Shown here: positions 24,587-36,090 of the stretch, piece by piece
Position numbering within the stretch: the stretch's first letter is position 1
How the letters are laid out: every line of letters starts with the position of its first letter
Source: Anopheles merus
Lineage: Eukaryota; Arthropoda; Insecta; Diptera; Culicidae
Direction of reading: 5' to 3'
Assembly (NCBI RefSeq): GCF_017562075.2
Contig: NC_054085.1
Span: 22,292,972 to 22,356,971, forward strand
Length of the DNA: 64,000 bases
Translations under genes and position numbers: made by a program
The notes under the pieces: generated by a model
The model's database searches: none
What the model was told of the DNA's origin: nothing
Seen by the model: only the letters and a program-made list of their open reading frames with translations

Positions 24587-26260
24587 GTAGCAAAGCATAA
24601 ACGTATACAAACGTTCACGGCCCAATGCGTTCTACTAGTAGATGTGTTATTGAAGAATTATTATGCCAGAATCAAAAATTTTTGTTGAAATTCTAAAAAT
24701 ACAAAATTTCTTAGTACTTCTTAGTATCCTTTACTTCTCCCTTATTTTTCTTTACCCCGTGCAGTTCAACAAATAAATAGAACCAAATCGTTGAAAGTTT
24801 ACATTTTTCAGCAAGTTGGAACGCCTAAAAGGTCTAGAAAAACAACCATAGCAAAAATTCGTAGCCATCCTACCATTTTGCACACTTCGTTTGCTGCTGA
24901 CAGCTCCCGGAATTGTGCTTCTCCTGTCTTCGGCAACCAAATCAGAATGTATAAACGTCCAATAGGGTCTCCCTTACCCTTTTGCTCAACAGACCAGAAG
25001 CGCCACAAAAGAGACAAACCTCCGTTAGATGTTGTTGTTCGTTCCAAAACCAGCAGAGCAGGTTGAAGCCCTGCCGAATGGGGGTTAATATGAAAAAGGG
25101 TCTGCGTTACGGTGAATAGTGGTACCTTTCCAGATTTAGTCTTCTCTTGTAAATGACCCGATAAAAAATAATTCTTGGTACGTTTTATATGTGCACTACA
25201 TTCAAAATACAGCTTTTTGCATGGACTTTCTTAAAAAAACATAGAGTTTACAAAAACAAGGACATTTAGAATTCTTTTAAAACCTTAATTGTTTAAAACA
25301 AAGTACAGACAAGACAAATAGCGGTAATTTTTTATCACAAATCCAATTTCCATACGACCCGCGTTTAACAGAGCACATCCGACTGGAATTAAATTTCTTC
25401 TCATTTTAATCGAAATTTAAATCCTATCAAAGGCAGCAGGCACCCATCATCACCATTTCCACACAGTAGATGCGCGCTTCAAAATGTGCCCCTAAAACCC
25501 AAGTCTAATAACCCACGCAAGCACACACACGTACCCTAGGCACAGGTGCACATTCATGGATCGTTTACTTTTCTTTGTCCCGTCTTTCCCGCTTGGCAAT
25601 CGGTTTCTTCTTCGAGCTTCGCCATGTGTGTGCTGCTCTGATGAGGACAAATTAACTGGGCAGCTTTGGCTCCCATCCCATAATGCTACCAAAGCCACCC
25701 TCTCCTCTATTCCTCCCATATACGCACAAACACACACATTAAATCGTTAAACCTTTTCTAGCTACCTTACCTTCTCTTCGCCTTTTTTTTTCTTTTTGTC
25801 CACCACCCGTTTGTCCGCCACATCTCTTCAGTTGGATGGATTTTCTTACTCATTGCGCCCCATTCCGCGCCCAATGCAAAACGCGAACGCGAGAGGAGTG
25901 CGGACGCCGCTCCATAATCAAATGATACTTTGGCCCATAAAATCAATGAATTGGATGATTATTATAGCAGTCGGAAGGGGAAATTAAAAACTAATCAAAA
26001 ACGACTATGGGAACGCCCCATTCCCCCTTGACACACCCTCACAAGCACCACTCACTTCTTCCCCCAGGAATGGGGGGTTTGTGCAAGACATTTTCGATTT
26101 CCATTTCCTCGTCGGGGCTAAATATGAATCTTACTGTATATTTTGCTCGTTTGATGCATGCGTACGTGAAAGCAAATTCAGCTTAAGTTAAGTAAAAAAT
26201 GGTACAGCCAAAATAAAAACTTATTTCAAAGGCTACTCACAGCTTTACTCCCAAGATTTA
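24587..26260. other. Intronic stretch, no gene seen
   Basis: Ordinary AT-rich sequence with CA-rich patches near 25,520 and 25,728. Open frames on both strands are short and have no recognisable domain. Confidence 0.35.
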
Positions 26261-26503
26261 CAGGGTTTTCCAGTGGTTCTCATAATTGTGGGACTTTTCC
26301 TTGCATCTTTCTTATGGGAATTGAGCTTCATATAATGGAAGATGGTCTCTATGGGTGCTTTTTGGACAAGCTCCTTGGAAATTCCTGTTTGATTTGTCCA
26401 ATAAGGGTGGTATAGAGTCCAATTCCTATTACATTAAGTTCATTTCGAATAAGAAAGAGTCAATAAAGTGTCCCAGAGCTATGAGAACTCCTGAAAAACC
26501 CTG
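26261..26503. mobile_element. 243-bp TA-flanked MITE (CAGGGTTTTCC family)
   Basis: It begins TA|CAGGGTTTTCCAGTGGTTCTCAT and ends ATGAGAACTCCTGAAAAACCCTG|TA, an inverted repeat of about 30 bp with TA duplicated at the ends. The palindrome continues inward (CTTATGGGAATTGAGCTTC facing TTAAGTTCATTTCGAATAAG). It is non-autonomous, with a TA target and no frame. It is the same length as the copy at 43,912-44,154. Confidence 0.8.
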
Positions 26504-29500
26504 TAATACACTGAAAAGCATGATACTGGAATAATTGTTTAAAAATATTGTGAAACGTTTTCTTATCAATTATGCATCTGAAAATCAAACGCAGTATAAA
26601 TAAAAATATAAATAACAATTTCCGTCACAACCGGGTTTGTATTTTAAGCAGTGATCGAGTGCGTGGGTTGATTTTAGTTGAAAGTCTCGGCATCGCTGAA
26701 CCATCGGATGAATTGGATCAAAACAACGCTGAAGCAGAAAATTTCAAAACAAGCAATTTCGACCGTTTACGTTCCACCGAAAATTGGCTTGCGAAAGCAA
26801 AATATTGATTTATTGCTCACGAAATCTTCGCTTAGCTTTGGCCATAAAACATGACAACCTACCAAACGATATTTCATTATTGCAATAAGCTTCATTGCAG
26901 CCATAAAGCAATACACCACGCATGATTTTGTTTTAGCAAAAAAAAAATTGAAAAAGAAAAAATAAAAAATATAATTTACTTAAACACAATATAGAGGCCA
27001 CGGTTTTGTTCGATTAAAATAAAAACAACTCATTTCAATCAATTTTCATACGTTTAGAGTGCAACTTCCGGGTAAATGTTCACCTTAAAATCTCAACCGG
27101 AACATTCTCTCTTTCTCTAAGTACACGGAAATGTGTCTTCTAGTCAATGAACTCCACTTCAACACACCGCTACACTGGGTTAGACACGTTCCATTCCCAT
27201 TAGCAAGCCTTTACCCCGTCGACACAAAACCCCAGCTTACACCACGCACGCACCCACACAGACACACATCCTCCCCATAACCATCTAATCCCCATGATGC
27301 TCCAAAAGCAACTCAGAAGCATTCCCATTCTCTAACAACGAGAAATGCCGAAAGAAAAAAAGGCCAAATCTACGCTTAGAAAAACAGCGACAAAATGGAA
27401 AGGGGCGCACCACAGGCGGCGGCTTAAAAATAGCTAATCTCACTCTCTCTCTCTCTCTCCCTCTCGCTATATGCTTCAAACGAACGAGAAACATTTACTC
27501 AACCGTTACACAACGCAATCTCGCGCGCGAGCTACCTCACCACGGCTTTGTTTATGTGCATCTTGATAGTAACACGAACACGAAAGGGAAACGAGAGGAG
27601 TGTGTTGGGTGTGCCAACCAAAAATCCAATGGAAGACAGAAGAAACAAAAAAAAAGATATCATCAAACCAAGATCATGGCTGATGGTGGTGGTGTAGTTG
27701 GAGGGCATCATCTATGCTCTGCATTGCTTAGGGCAACAGTGCAGCGCACGATCGCGGCTCCACACTACTACATCTCGCCTCGACCGGGTGCAGGCATTTG
27801 TGTGTCTAGTTCAAGTTCAAACCCCCGGTTGCTGAACTGTGTGCTCCAAAAGTCGAGCGGAGGGATCGAGCAGTCGTGCAGCAGCGCACAGTGGGAATAA
27901 GGGCAGCAAACAATGGGCTTATGAACTACAAGCAGAAGAGCTTAAAAAAGAAGGATCGCCAGCGATAATTGATTGCGATGTAACTTTAAAATCATTTCTT
28001 CTATATATTAAATATAGAATATAGGACAGAACAGCATAGAAAAAAAAGCATTACGAAAGAAACAATTACATTAATAAAACAATGAAATGGTAACATCTAT
28101 CACGAAGTGTCCCGAATAAAAAACTATTTCGTAACAGACATGCAAGTTACTCTGCCACCAACCAGCGAGATTATTTTCAAACAGAAAGATTTATGAACCA
28201 TCAATGAGCAAAACGTGTCGAAAACACCATCCAGTTTAATCAATACATTCTGAATGTGTAGAACAAGCATCAATCGTACCCGGGCATGCCATTAATCTAA
28301 TCAATTAAGTCAATAGAGTGGGATAATTACGTTCATACAGTCGTCGGCGATAGCGCCAGAGTGTGTACTGCTGGCTACGTTGCAAAATACCTCACAACGG
28401 TGCAATACACCAGCAATCACCTAACTCGAACGATTAGGAACAAAATCCATCACCCCACCCCGTCAGCGGATCGGTGGTCACTCTAGCCAAATTGATAAAC
28501 GACTTCACGGTGAAGGTTAAGCTAAATCGAGCAATTTGTGTTTTTGATTAGACGTTTTTTTTCCTCAACACTTGGCCAGAATGAGACACCCCACAGGCAC
28601 ACTGTGCTTTTGCTTCAATCAATCGTAAGAAAAAAAATGTCGATTTCAATTCACACCTCATCTCACCGCTGGGCTGGCAGGTGATAGAAGGTCGGCACAG
28701 GGTCCCCCGATTCCTCTACAGAGCGGCTGAGTGTGATCGATCAAGCGATTGAAAATCGTTCAATCAACGTGCGTGCGCTGACACGGTATGACGTACACTC
28801 ACGCACACTTCACAGTTTCGGAAAAGATCAACCCACCATCACCATCACTTGCGGTTGATGTTTGTAGTATGTTTTGGAATGCTTCACTAGCAGCAGTCGG
28901 GATGTTTGATTAGCCGATAATCCCATTCACGGTGAAGGCGTGCATGGACATATTTACTTGACCGTGATTGCTGCTGCTGCTGCTGATGCTGCCACGGTTC
29001 GATGGCCTTTCAGAACGATTCCCGACGAATTAAGTTAGCCGCGCGCGTCCACCGAAATTGTGGGTGAGTGTTGGACAAATATTTAAGCTGACGGATGCGA
29101 TCACTCGACGGGCTGGGCCAGGAGTAAATGAGTTCATCGCATCCCAATTCGGTGTCGGGTGTAATTAACAGCTTTAATGCCACTTAACACATTCATGAAA
29201 TCTGAGGTAGGTGGGTCTGGGTAGTGTGATATATTGAAAGTTATTAAAATAACTCAAATAAAGCTCTTTTGCACAACACACATGAGATATTCCTGACATT
29301 TGAAACCAAAAATAAGAAGAACATTTACAACACAAAAATCGCAACTCAATGCAATTTCATCTTCAAGCTGATTTAAAGAGAATAATGTTTGCATTTGTTC
29401 TCTAAAGTTCCTAAATACGTGATTTACATTGGTAGACGCTTATAATAGCTCTGGAGTTCAAAACACTTTAAAAATTTTATAAACTATTTGAAGCATGGTT

Positions 29501-29599
29501 TTCTGATATCACCTTTTCACAGTTGTGATATCATCTATTTTACGCTGCTTTCGAGCCCAAATAAGGAAGGTTTAGCTGCTTAACCTTATGCTGACTGAG
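26504..29599. other. Intronic stretch, no gene seen
   Basis: It holds an AT-rich block (26,940-27,010), a CT-rich run near 27,441-27,465 and a more complex, GC-richer block at about 28,290-29,160 with a GCTGCT run at 28,969-28,984. That block has no coding frame and could be regulatory, without direct evidence. Confidence 0.35.
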
Positions 29600-29801
29600 C
29601 TGGTCTGGTAGTACAGTCGTCAACTGGCACAGTAACAACTTGCCCGTCATGGCTTCAAGCCCCAAATAGACTGTACCGCCATACGTCGGACTTGACTATC
29701 CTGCTATGGGTAGTTAAAAAGTCACTGAAAGCCAGTGGGCTTGGTAAATACAGACCTGGACCAACAACGGTTATTGTACCAAAGAAGAAGAAGAAGAAGA
29801 A
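29600..29801 (+). mobile_element. tRNA-related SINE with (GAA)n tail
   Basis: An A-box-like GGTAGTACAGTCG near 29,607 and a B-box-like GGCTTCAAGCCC near 29,650 give an internal Pol III promoter layout. The 3' end GTACCAAAGAAGAAG runs into a (GAA)n tail at 29,781-29,801. It aligns along most of its length with the minus-strand copy at 51,477-51,672. An abundant SINE200 family is known in Anopheles; assignment to it is inference. Confidence 0.7.
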
Positions 29802-29807
29802 ACTCTG

Positions 29808-30258
29808 CTGCTTTTGAACATTGTTCAAGTGTAGATAAACACATTTGACGTCCAACTGAAATACTGATACCTATCTGAGCCTCGTTCAATCGTAACTAAA
29901 CAATTGAAACGCCTAAGTTGATCCGTTTGTTTCTTGGAGTTTAGCCTTTTGGTTTGTCTCTTCATTTACAAAAGTATTCTTCATTTTCAAAGTATTTTTG
30001 GCTAATAATTTATCTCGATACCTTCAAAATTAAGCATTGGCCATTAAATAGGTACAAAATGAATTGAAATCATGCCCCAAAGAATTTAATTGCAGCAAAA
30101 TGATCGCCAAGAAACGAACCAGTGTTATATAAACATACGAATATGTTAGGGAAAGCAAACATTTAGTTGCGATTGAACAATCTTCAGAAAGGCATCATCA
30201 TCTGTTTCTCTTGGACGTCAAATGTTTACTTATAGTTGAACAATGTTCAAAAGCACTT
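29808..30258. mobile_element. Foldback element with GCTTTTGAACATTGTTCAA ends
   Basis: GCTTTTGAACATTGTTCAA followed by a TTTGACGTCCAA segment (29,808-29,853) is mirrored in reverse complement at 30,212-30,258. A second pair, GTTCAATCGTAACTAAACAA near 29,885 and TTTAGTTGCGATTGAACAA near 30,162, shows that the arms continue inward. There is no coding frame. It abuts the tail of the SINE just upstream. Confidence 0.6.
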
Positions 30259-33175
30259 TAACATTTTTTACTTGTGTTACTCGAAAATCCATTTAAAAAT
30301 ATCTAAATAAATACAATAGGTACCTGCCTTGTTCAATCAACCCATCTGTTGTCAACGATTATGGAAAAATTTGATAGTCTTACAGTATTTTAATTGATTT
30401 TCAATGTTATTACCATCTTTCTATGTTAAAGATTGCAAGCTTAATGATTGAATGCTTCGTCCGTCCAACAATATGCATAATCTATGAATATGCAAACTGT
30501 ATCCGTTTTGTCGGCAGTGATGTTGGCATGTCGCTAAGATTCATATTCAATATCGCTCTCAACAAACTTTTTTGTTTCAACAATGTATATCCTAAAATAC
30601 ACCCCGCATACCCTTTTTGGATCCTAACTCCCCTCTAGAGCTAACTCCTTGTCATTTCCCTCCCAGGCACAGAAATCCAAACTTGATAAAAATAATTTTA
30701 CATTCTGTTGCTCATCACAGAAGACTTCCCTCTTACCACGCCGATTCATCCGACACATGGAAACAATTGAAACAACAGCGCAGCTCAGCACACTATGTCG
30801 ATCGGATTGTGGTTGTCTGTTCCTGTTGCTTCTTCCCTCTTCCCGAAATGTTTCCGTACCGTCTATGATTCGCTTTCGGCCACGTAGTATGCTCGACACA
30901 CCGTCCAAATTTGAATACGGTCGATTCAGGTGTACCTTGGCTCGAATGAAAACGGTGCAAAACAGTACCGCACGCAAACGCAAACATTCCAAGAAGCTAG
31001 CTCCCTAAAAACCGGCGTACTACACACACACACGCGCCCAAGATAGTGCGTACACGCACCAACATCACGTCACCAAAAACGCACCACTGGTAACTGTTAA
31101 ATAAGCTAATTTTGCACCACGCTCAGCCGAACCGCACAGCGCAAACAATGTGTTGTGGTAGGTAAACCCTTCAACATCGGGGACCATAGCACACGAAGGC
31201 CAGCACCACACAGCAGCAGCAGAGTACTTGTTATTTTGCCAGTACAAACAGCAACAAAAGTACCAAAAGAGGTACGAGATTTGGCAAAGGTTTTCCTTTT
31301 GTCGGCCGGTTCGTGTGCGTTTCGTTTTCGTTTTCCACTCTCCCTTTTGGCGGTTATGGTTAAAACATTTGTTTTTTTGTTGGCGGAGGAAAATCCAAAC
31401 CTTCCAATCGTTTATAAACGATTAGAATTACAAATGACCAAACTCACAACAATTCCGGTGGTAGATCAGGCAGGTGTGTTACGCCTGTTTCGCGGTAACA
31501 AATAAATAATTATAAACGGAACAGACATAACCACACACATACACACAGAGTTTGAGTTTAGGATATTGAAGGAACAACGATAAATGTTAGCTTCGCTTTC
31601 GAAATCATTCAAGCTTGGGGAGGAGAAGAGTTGGAATGGCCCAAAGCCACGAATAAAATGAAAACGAGAACTAATAGTAACCCTTTTCCGTTTCGGTAAA
31701 ACTGGTACAACCCTGTTGTAGACTATTTGTGGTTATATAATAAGAGACAAAGTCAATTTTAGGAAGTTTGTACCGTACAATACAGATAGTAGTAGCACAA
31801 GACATACTTCCCGTTACTTAATGTATTATCATTTGCAAAGCCACACCCCTCTTTCTGGTCTGACTAACTTCCACATGGTTGTCTACCTAAATTCTTCACA
31901 CTTTTAGCCTCTCTAATCTAATCATTATTTAAACAGCATTGACACAGAGCCATTGGACGGTCGATCTTAACAAAATTCCAGTAAGAAATTCGAAATTTTG
32001 AGCAGATTGGAAATTCTTACAAATACGGAAAACAAATAATCATTTTGAAGCATTCTAAGTAATTCTAACCTCAAACAATACTGTTACCAAATGTTTTTAG
32101 ATTGCAGACATCACCTTCAAAATGCATCTTCAATTTAAACAACAACAAGGATTCCAAGATATCTCTATACACACATCTCTGATACCTCGCGTCAATGCTT
32201 TCGACATGTTTGATTTCCTGTACCGCAAACGTCGTGAATGTCGTCGTCCACTGCTCACGTGGTTGATAAGACACGCAGAGTGCCCCAACAGCAGCACACC
32301 ACCACCCTAACTCTCGATTGCGTAAAACCGTCGGAATGGGGGGGTTTTTTTACCTTCACCAACCGGAAGAAAACATCAAATTCTTGGGGCGTGATTCCTA
32401 CCGGCCCTCGATGCGTCCAACCACCGACTATAGAAACCGTGCGAAGGTAACGGTGCTCCACCTGGGGAGGCATGATGATAGGGGCACCACACTGACAATG
32501 CAAACAAAACAGAAATTCGATGTGCGGAATATATGTGTATAAGGGTACACTACTCGCGTTCAACAGTAAAAACCTTCTTACACCCTTACTTCCTCAATCA
32601 CTTTCATTCTTTCACAACAGCCGTGCCGTGTTGACGTCAGCCACGAAGAGGAAAAGAGTCGAGAGACGGCTAGCAGCAATACACATCAACATAATGGGCT
32701 GAATGGTGGCGCCGCCATCCTGTCGATATAGTGGTTTCTTTTACGCGTTTCGCACTGCTCGGAAGATGGTTCTCTTTTTCTTACATTTTTTTTCTCCGCC
32801 CGGAAAACTACACAGAACACGCATTGTTTGTCTGGCCAGCGATGAGAGTGTATTGGACAGAAAAACCATTCCCTATTATGATAGAACTTATGAGACACGC
32901 GGATGAGACTCAAGTGAGCGACAGTGAGGCGCACTCCACTTGACTCTAAAACAGCATAATTTGTACAAACGCAGCCCTGCCATGATACACTGTCAATACG
33001 TCCATTCGCGCCGGGGAGCATACGAATCACGAAGGGCCATTGTTGCTCCAAGCTATATTGAAATCAATAAAAACCCGCACTCATTGTTGTCCGCACGTTT
33101 GATGGGCCGAACAAATAAATACATTTAATATCATGTTCGCGCGAGACGGATATCCGATCATAATTAGACGGGAGT

Positions 33176-33208
<33 letters not shown>

Positions 33209-34271
33209 CGCACACTCTCTAGCGAGCCATTTTTCCACGAACGCCACACCAGCTTGAACTCTGGTGCGGTTTAAGGCCTGCCAACACACACACACATACA
33301 CGCCGAGTGAAACCTTATAGAATGATTTTCCTTTGCAATGCTCGCCCAAAAACCTCGCCATATCGATTACATGCAGTGCCCCCACAGGCGGCGGCTAACA
33401 GCTCAACCAAACAAAAAAAAGCTCCCAATCAATCGGTTTGATTGATGATTGGGCCCATTCTCACACGGCTCACGCCATCGGCTGGCCGGGTAGTGTTTTG
33501 CCAGCAGTGCGCCGTCAAACGTTATCCAAATTCGGCGTGCACTCAGACAAAAAAAAACGCCTGCCGAGACAACACCGACCTGTAATAGGCGAGCCCCCAG
33601 ACACGGAACAAGTTCTCCGATATACATAGGGAAGAAGAAGACAGGCGGCAGCAGTAGCAGGGAAAGGTGCACAAGCGTCGATTAAATTTCATTCCCCGAC
33701 ACACAGGTAAGGCTTCACCACACGAAAGCAACCAAGCAAAGGGAGAGAGAGCACGCCTTGCTTAAGCCGTAAAGCCGCAGTTTATGCAATTCAATCCCCG
33801 TCGTTACGCTTCCAGCAAGATCCTGGGGCTTTAGCTAAGGGAGTGTTTTGCCGCCATAAGCTAAGGATAGGGGAGGGGTGCGGTAATCACAACGGAGGTG
33901 CGGGGTGCGGAGTTGCTTCAGTTGGTTCCAGGATTGCACGAAAACTAAATAACTTGACATAAAACCATTCTAATGACCTTTTTTGTGAAATGGATTAGAT
34001 ACCAAACGAGCGTCTTTTTAATTTAGAAGATATCAATGTTCTATAGGAAAGCGATTAAACAATGGTGGGTTGTTGCAGTCATTAGAGATGTACCAACCAA
34101 CCTCAACGGCGAAGTTCAATGTGCCTTGATGTACCTTAATGCATCAGATTGAATTACTATCTAGACCTATCGTAGTCTACGACGAGTAAGTCCTTAATAA
34201 ATAACTCATACAAAACGCTTCCTGTAACAGCATAGCGTGCTGAAACAAACCAACATTCAAACGTGCCATAC
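30259..34271. other. Intronic stretch, no gene seen
   Basis: Open frames at 30,624-31,008 occupy both strands and have no coding character. 31,150-31,505 is one open plus frame of 116 codons without recognisable domains. 32,240-33,130 holds several overlapping frames. The only strong local feature is the G run listed separately. Confidence 0.35.
33176..33208 (+). repeat. Uninterrupted run of 33 G
   Basis: A single homopolymer of 33 guanines interrupts otherwise mixed sequence. It could form G-quadruplexes, and its true length is uncertain because such runs mutate and are misread easily. The poly-Pro minus-strand frames across it are artefacts. Confidence 0.9.
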
Positions 34272-34345
34272 CATTGCAGGTCTCATGACAGTGTGACTAA
34301 GTCGTCGGGACAATATACAATATGTCATGGGTTCAATTCCCACCT
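34272..34345 (+). mobile_element. tRNA-related SINE fragment
   Basis: GGGTTCAATTCCC with flanking TGTCAT resembles a T-arm and B box, and CATGACAGTGTGACTAAGTCG upstream resembles a decayed head. No acceptor stem pairs with GACTCC at the 3' side, so this is not a functional tRNA gene. Confidence 0.4.
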
Positions 34346-35797
34346 GACTCCAAACTTTTAATAACAAAAGACCTTTTTAACTATCGCTATTACATTACAC
34401 ACAGAAGTAGTTGTGCGAACAGTTATCTTACACAACACCCCGTACACAAACACAAAAACAACCACACAATTTACAGTTTACCAAATATTATAACCGTGGC
34501 AATTCACTTCCAATCAATCATGATATCATTCCTCCAAAAAAACCATCAATCCACCCCAAAAAAACATCAACAACCACGAAATGATTAAGAGCATTTTAAT
34601 TGACAGTAAACTTTTACAGCCCAATCAGAGCCTCCCCACCAAGAGCTCCCTAGCTATAATGTGATCAAATTAATTTCCCCACAGCCCAATGTGTGTCATT
34701 GGCATGACTATCTCTCAACTCCGAAGGTGAACGATGACAACAGCAAACCTCTAATCGATTGACACTGTTTATCCAGCTAAAGGTAGCAATTGATAGCGGC
34801 AAATTGACAAATTGCAGTGGTGTACGGTGACACGTGCCATGAGAATAGGTCTCATCCTCCATCAAGAACACTGGGGGATACAATGGGGCGTACACACTCA
34901 AAGTCACTTCGCTGATCGATTGGGCTCGAAAATATCCCAAACCACCTCTAGAGCATGGTCGGGTAGGCATCAACCTTTCTGTGCTTGACGAAAACCCACA
35001 AGACCCAGGTGTGTCGACCAAGTGTGAAACGACCACGTACAACGCTGTTGGGAGGCCGCCCCCGTGGAGAGAGGGACCCGACACAAGTGGATTTCTAGGG
35101 CTGTTGATTGCTTCGGTTGACAACGATATGAAAGAGTGTGTGCTTTCGGGGTTTTTTTTTGGGTAACCTACAAGCATCGTACCCTTAACCTTGGAACGCT
35201 CAGCGGTAGCCAAGCTACTGCTAATTTATGTCAAGTTCGGAAATAAACAGTCTACACTGTGGGGGCTGTAGCAGTATGAAGGGACGTCTGCTACTTCTTA
35301 GCCCGTAAGAGTTGCCAGAGGTGCCCGACTTCAGAGCGGGATTGGGGCTACCGGTATGAACCCATTTTTTTTTTAAATAAATACTTCCACTGGTGGCGTA
35401 ACGCTTCCAGTACCACACACACACACACACCTGACGCAACCGGGACAACAGAGCGTCTGAAGTCATCGGGTCGATTCACTTTTTGCCTTGACTCAGCAAA
35501 AATAGATTGTGACCTAACCGCCGCAGGTGACACCCTTTTTTCGACGGCATGGGCCCTAAGTTCAAACAAAACTGTTTGGGTTCTGGGACATTGAGGACAA
35601 TATAGTGACAATTTGTGGCGTGTCTTGTTGAAAATGAAAGGTAGCGAAAAGGATTCTAAGGATTCTGGTTCTGTAATTGAAAATGGGAATTGTTTGCGAA
35701 AATGTTTTCCAATGACAACCGTATTGATTCAATTTCTGTAGGAACACGTTCCGATGTTCCTCCCCAAATAACATCCAGAAAAAAAACCCACACATAC
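34346..35797. other. Start of the spectraplakin first intron
   Basis: The donor at 35,797 opens this intron. 34,640-35,480 is GC-richer than its surroundings and carries a 182-codon minus frame (34,665-35,213) of fairly complex composition that matches no family I know. An old retroelement fragment is possible. A CA run lies at 35,417-35,431. Confidence 0.35.
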
Positions 35798-35933
35798 CTG
35801 CTATTCTCAGTACGGCCCGATCCGCCGGATCTAGCTGCAGTATGCTGAGCGGCTTATCCTTTGCCCATTCGGCCAGGCTTTCCCGATCGACGCTAAATCC
35901 GGACACGCTGGGCTTTCGCGGCGTTCGCTTCAT
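35798..35933 (-). CDS. shot: First coding exon of a spectraplakin (short stop/MACF1/dystonin family), partial gene
   Basis: Spectraplakins are giant cytoskeletal linkers: N-terminal calponin-homology domains bind actin and C-terminal EF-hand/GAS2 domains bind microtubules. This exon reads 45 codons from ATG at 35,933 and ends in codon phase 1 at a good donor (GCAG|GTATGT). Its last residues, LDPADRAVLRIA, closely match the segment just before the first CH domain in vertebrate MACF1 and dystonin (LDPAERAVVRVAD, then the ERD...QKKTFTKW block). The leftover G fits the Asp or Glu codon expected next. The ATG context (acaaccATGa) is good for an insect. Residues 1-30 are basic, Ser-rich and variable, as expected for one of the alternative N-termini these genes use. 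I found no QKKTFTKW-like CH1 exon on the minus strand from 35,797 down to 1, so the first intron seems to exceed 35.7 kb. The gene symbol rests on family resemblance in a short stretch; the exon itself is fairly sure. Confidence 0.72.
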
Positions 35934-36090
35934 GGTTGTCTCGCTGTTGGGAGTGTGCGGTGTTCGCGCTGTTCTCTACTCGTACGGCTACACACACTGC
36001 TGTTGTTGCGTGAAGTTGGCTGCGAGATTGGCGAGGCGCTGCTGATCGTATTTCGGACGTTACGTTGCACTATTCGCGCTCACTGGTAAA
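35934..36090 (-). promoter_or_regulatory. 5' UTR and probable core promoter of the spectraplakin exon
   Basis: Read on the minus strand, this GC-rich stretch runs without a splice acceptor from about 36,090 to the ATG at 35,933. A CCAGTG initiator-like site near 36,090 could be the transcription start. The leader has CAA/CAG-rich segments (around 35,990-36,010) typical of insect 5' UTRs. No TATA box is evident. The exact start site is an inference. Confidence 0.35.

Noticed and set aside
34272..34345. tRNA gene
   Set aside because: A T-arm-like segment is present, but no acceptor or anticodon stem can be folded; a SINE remnant fits better.
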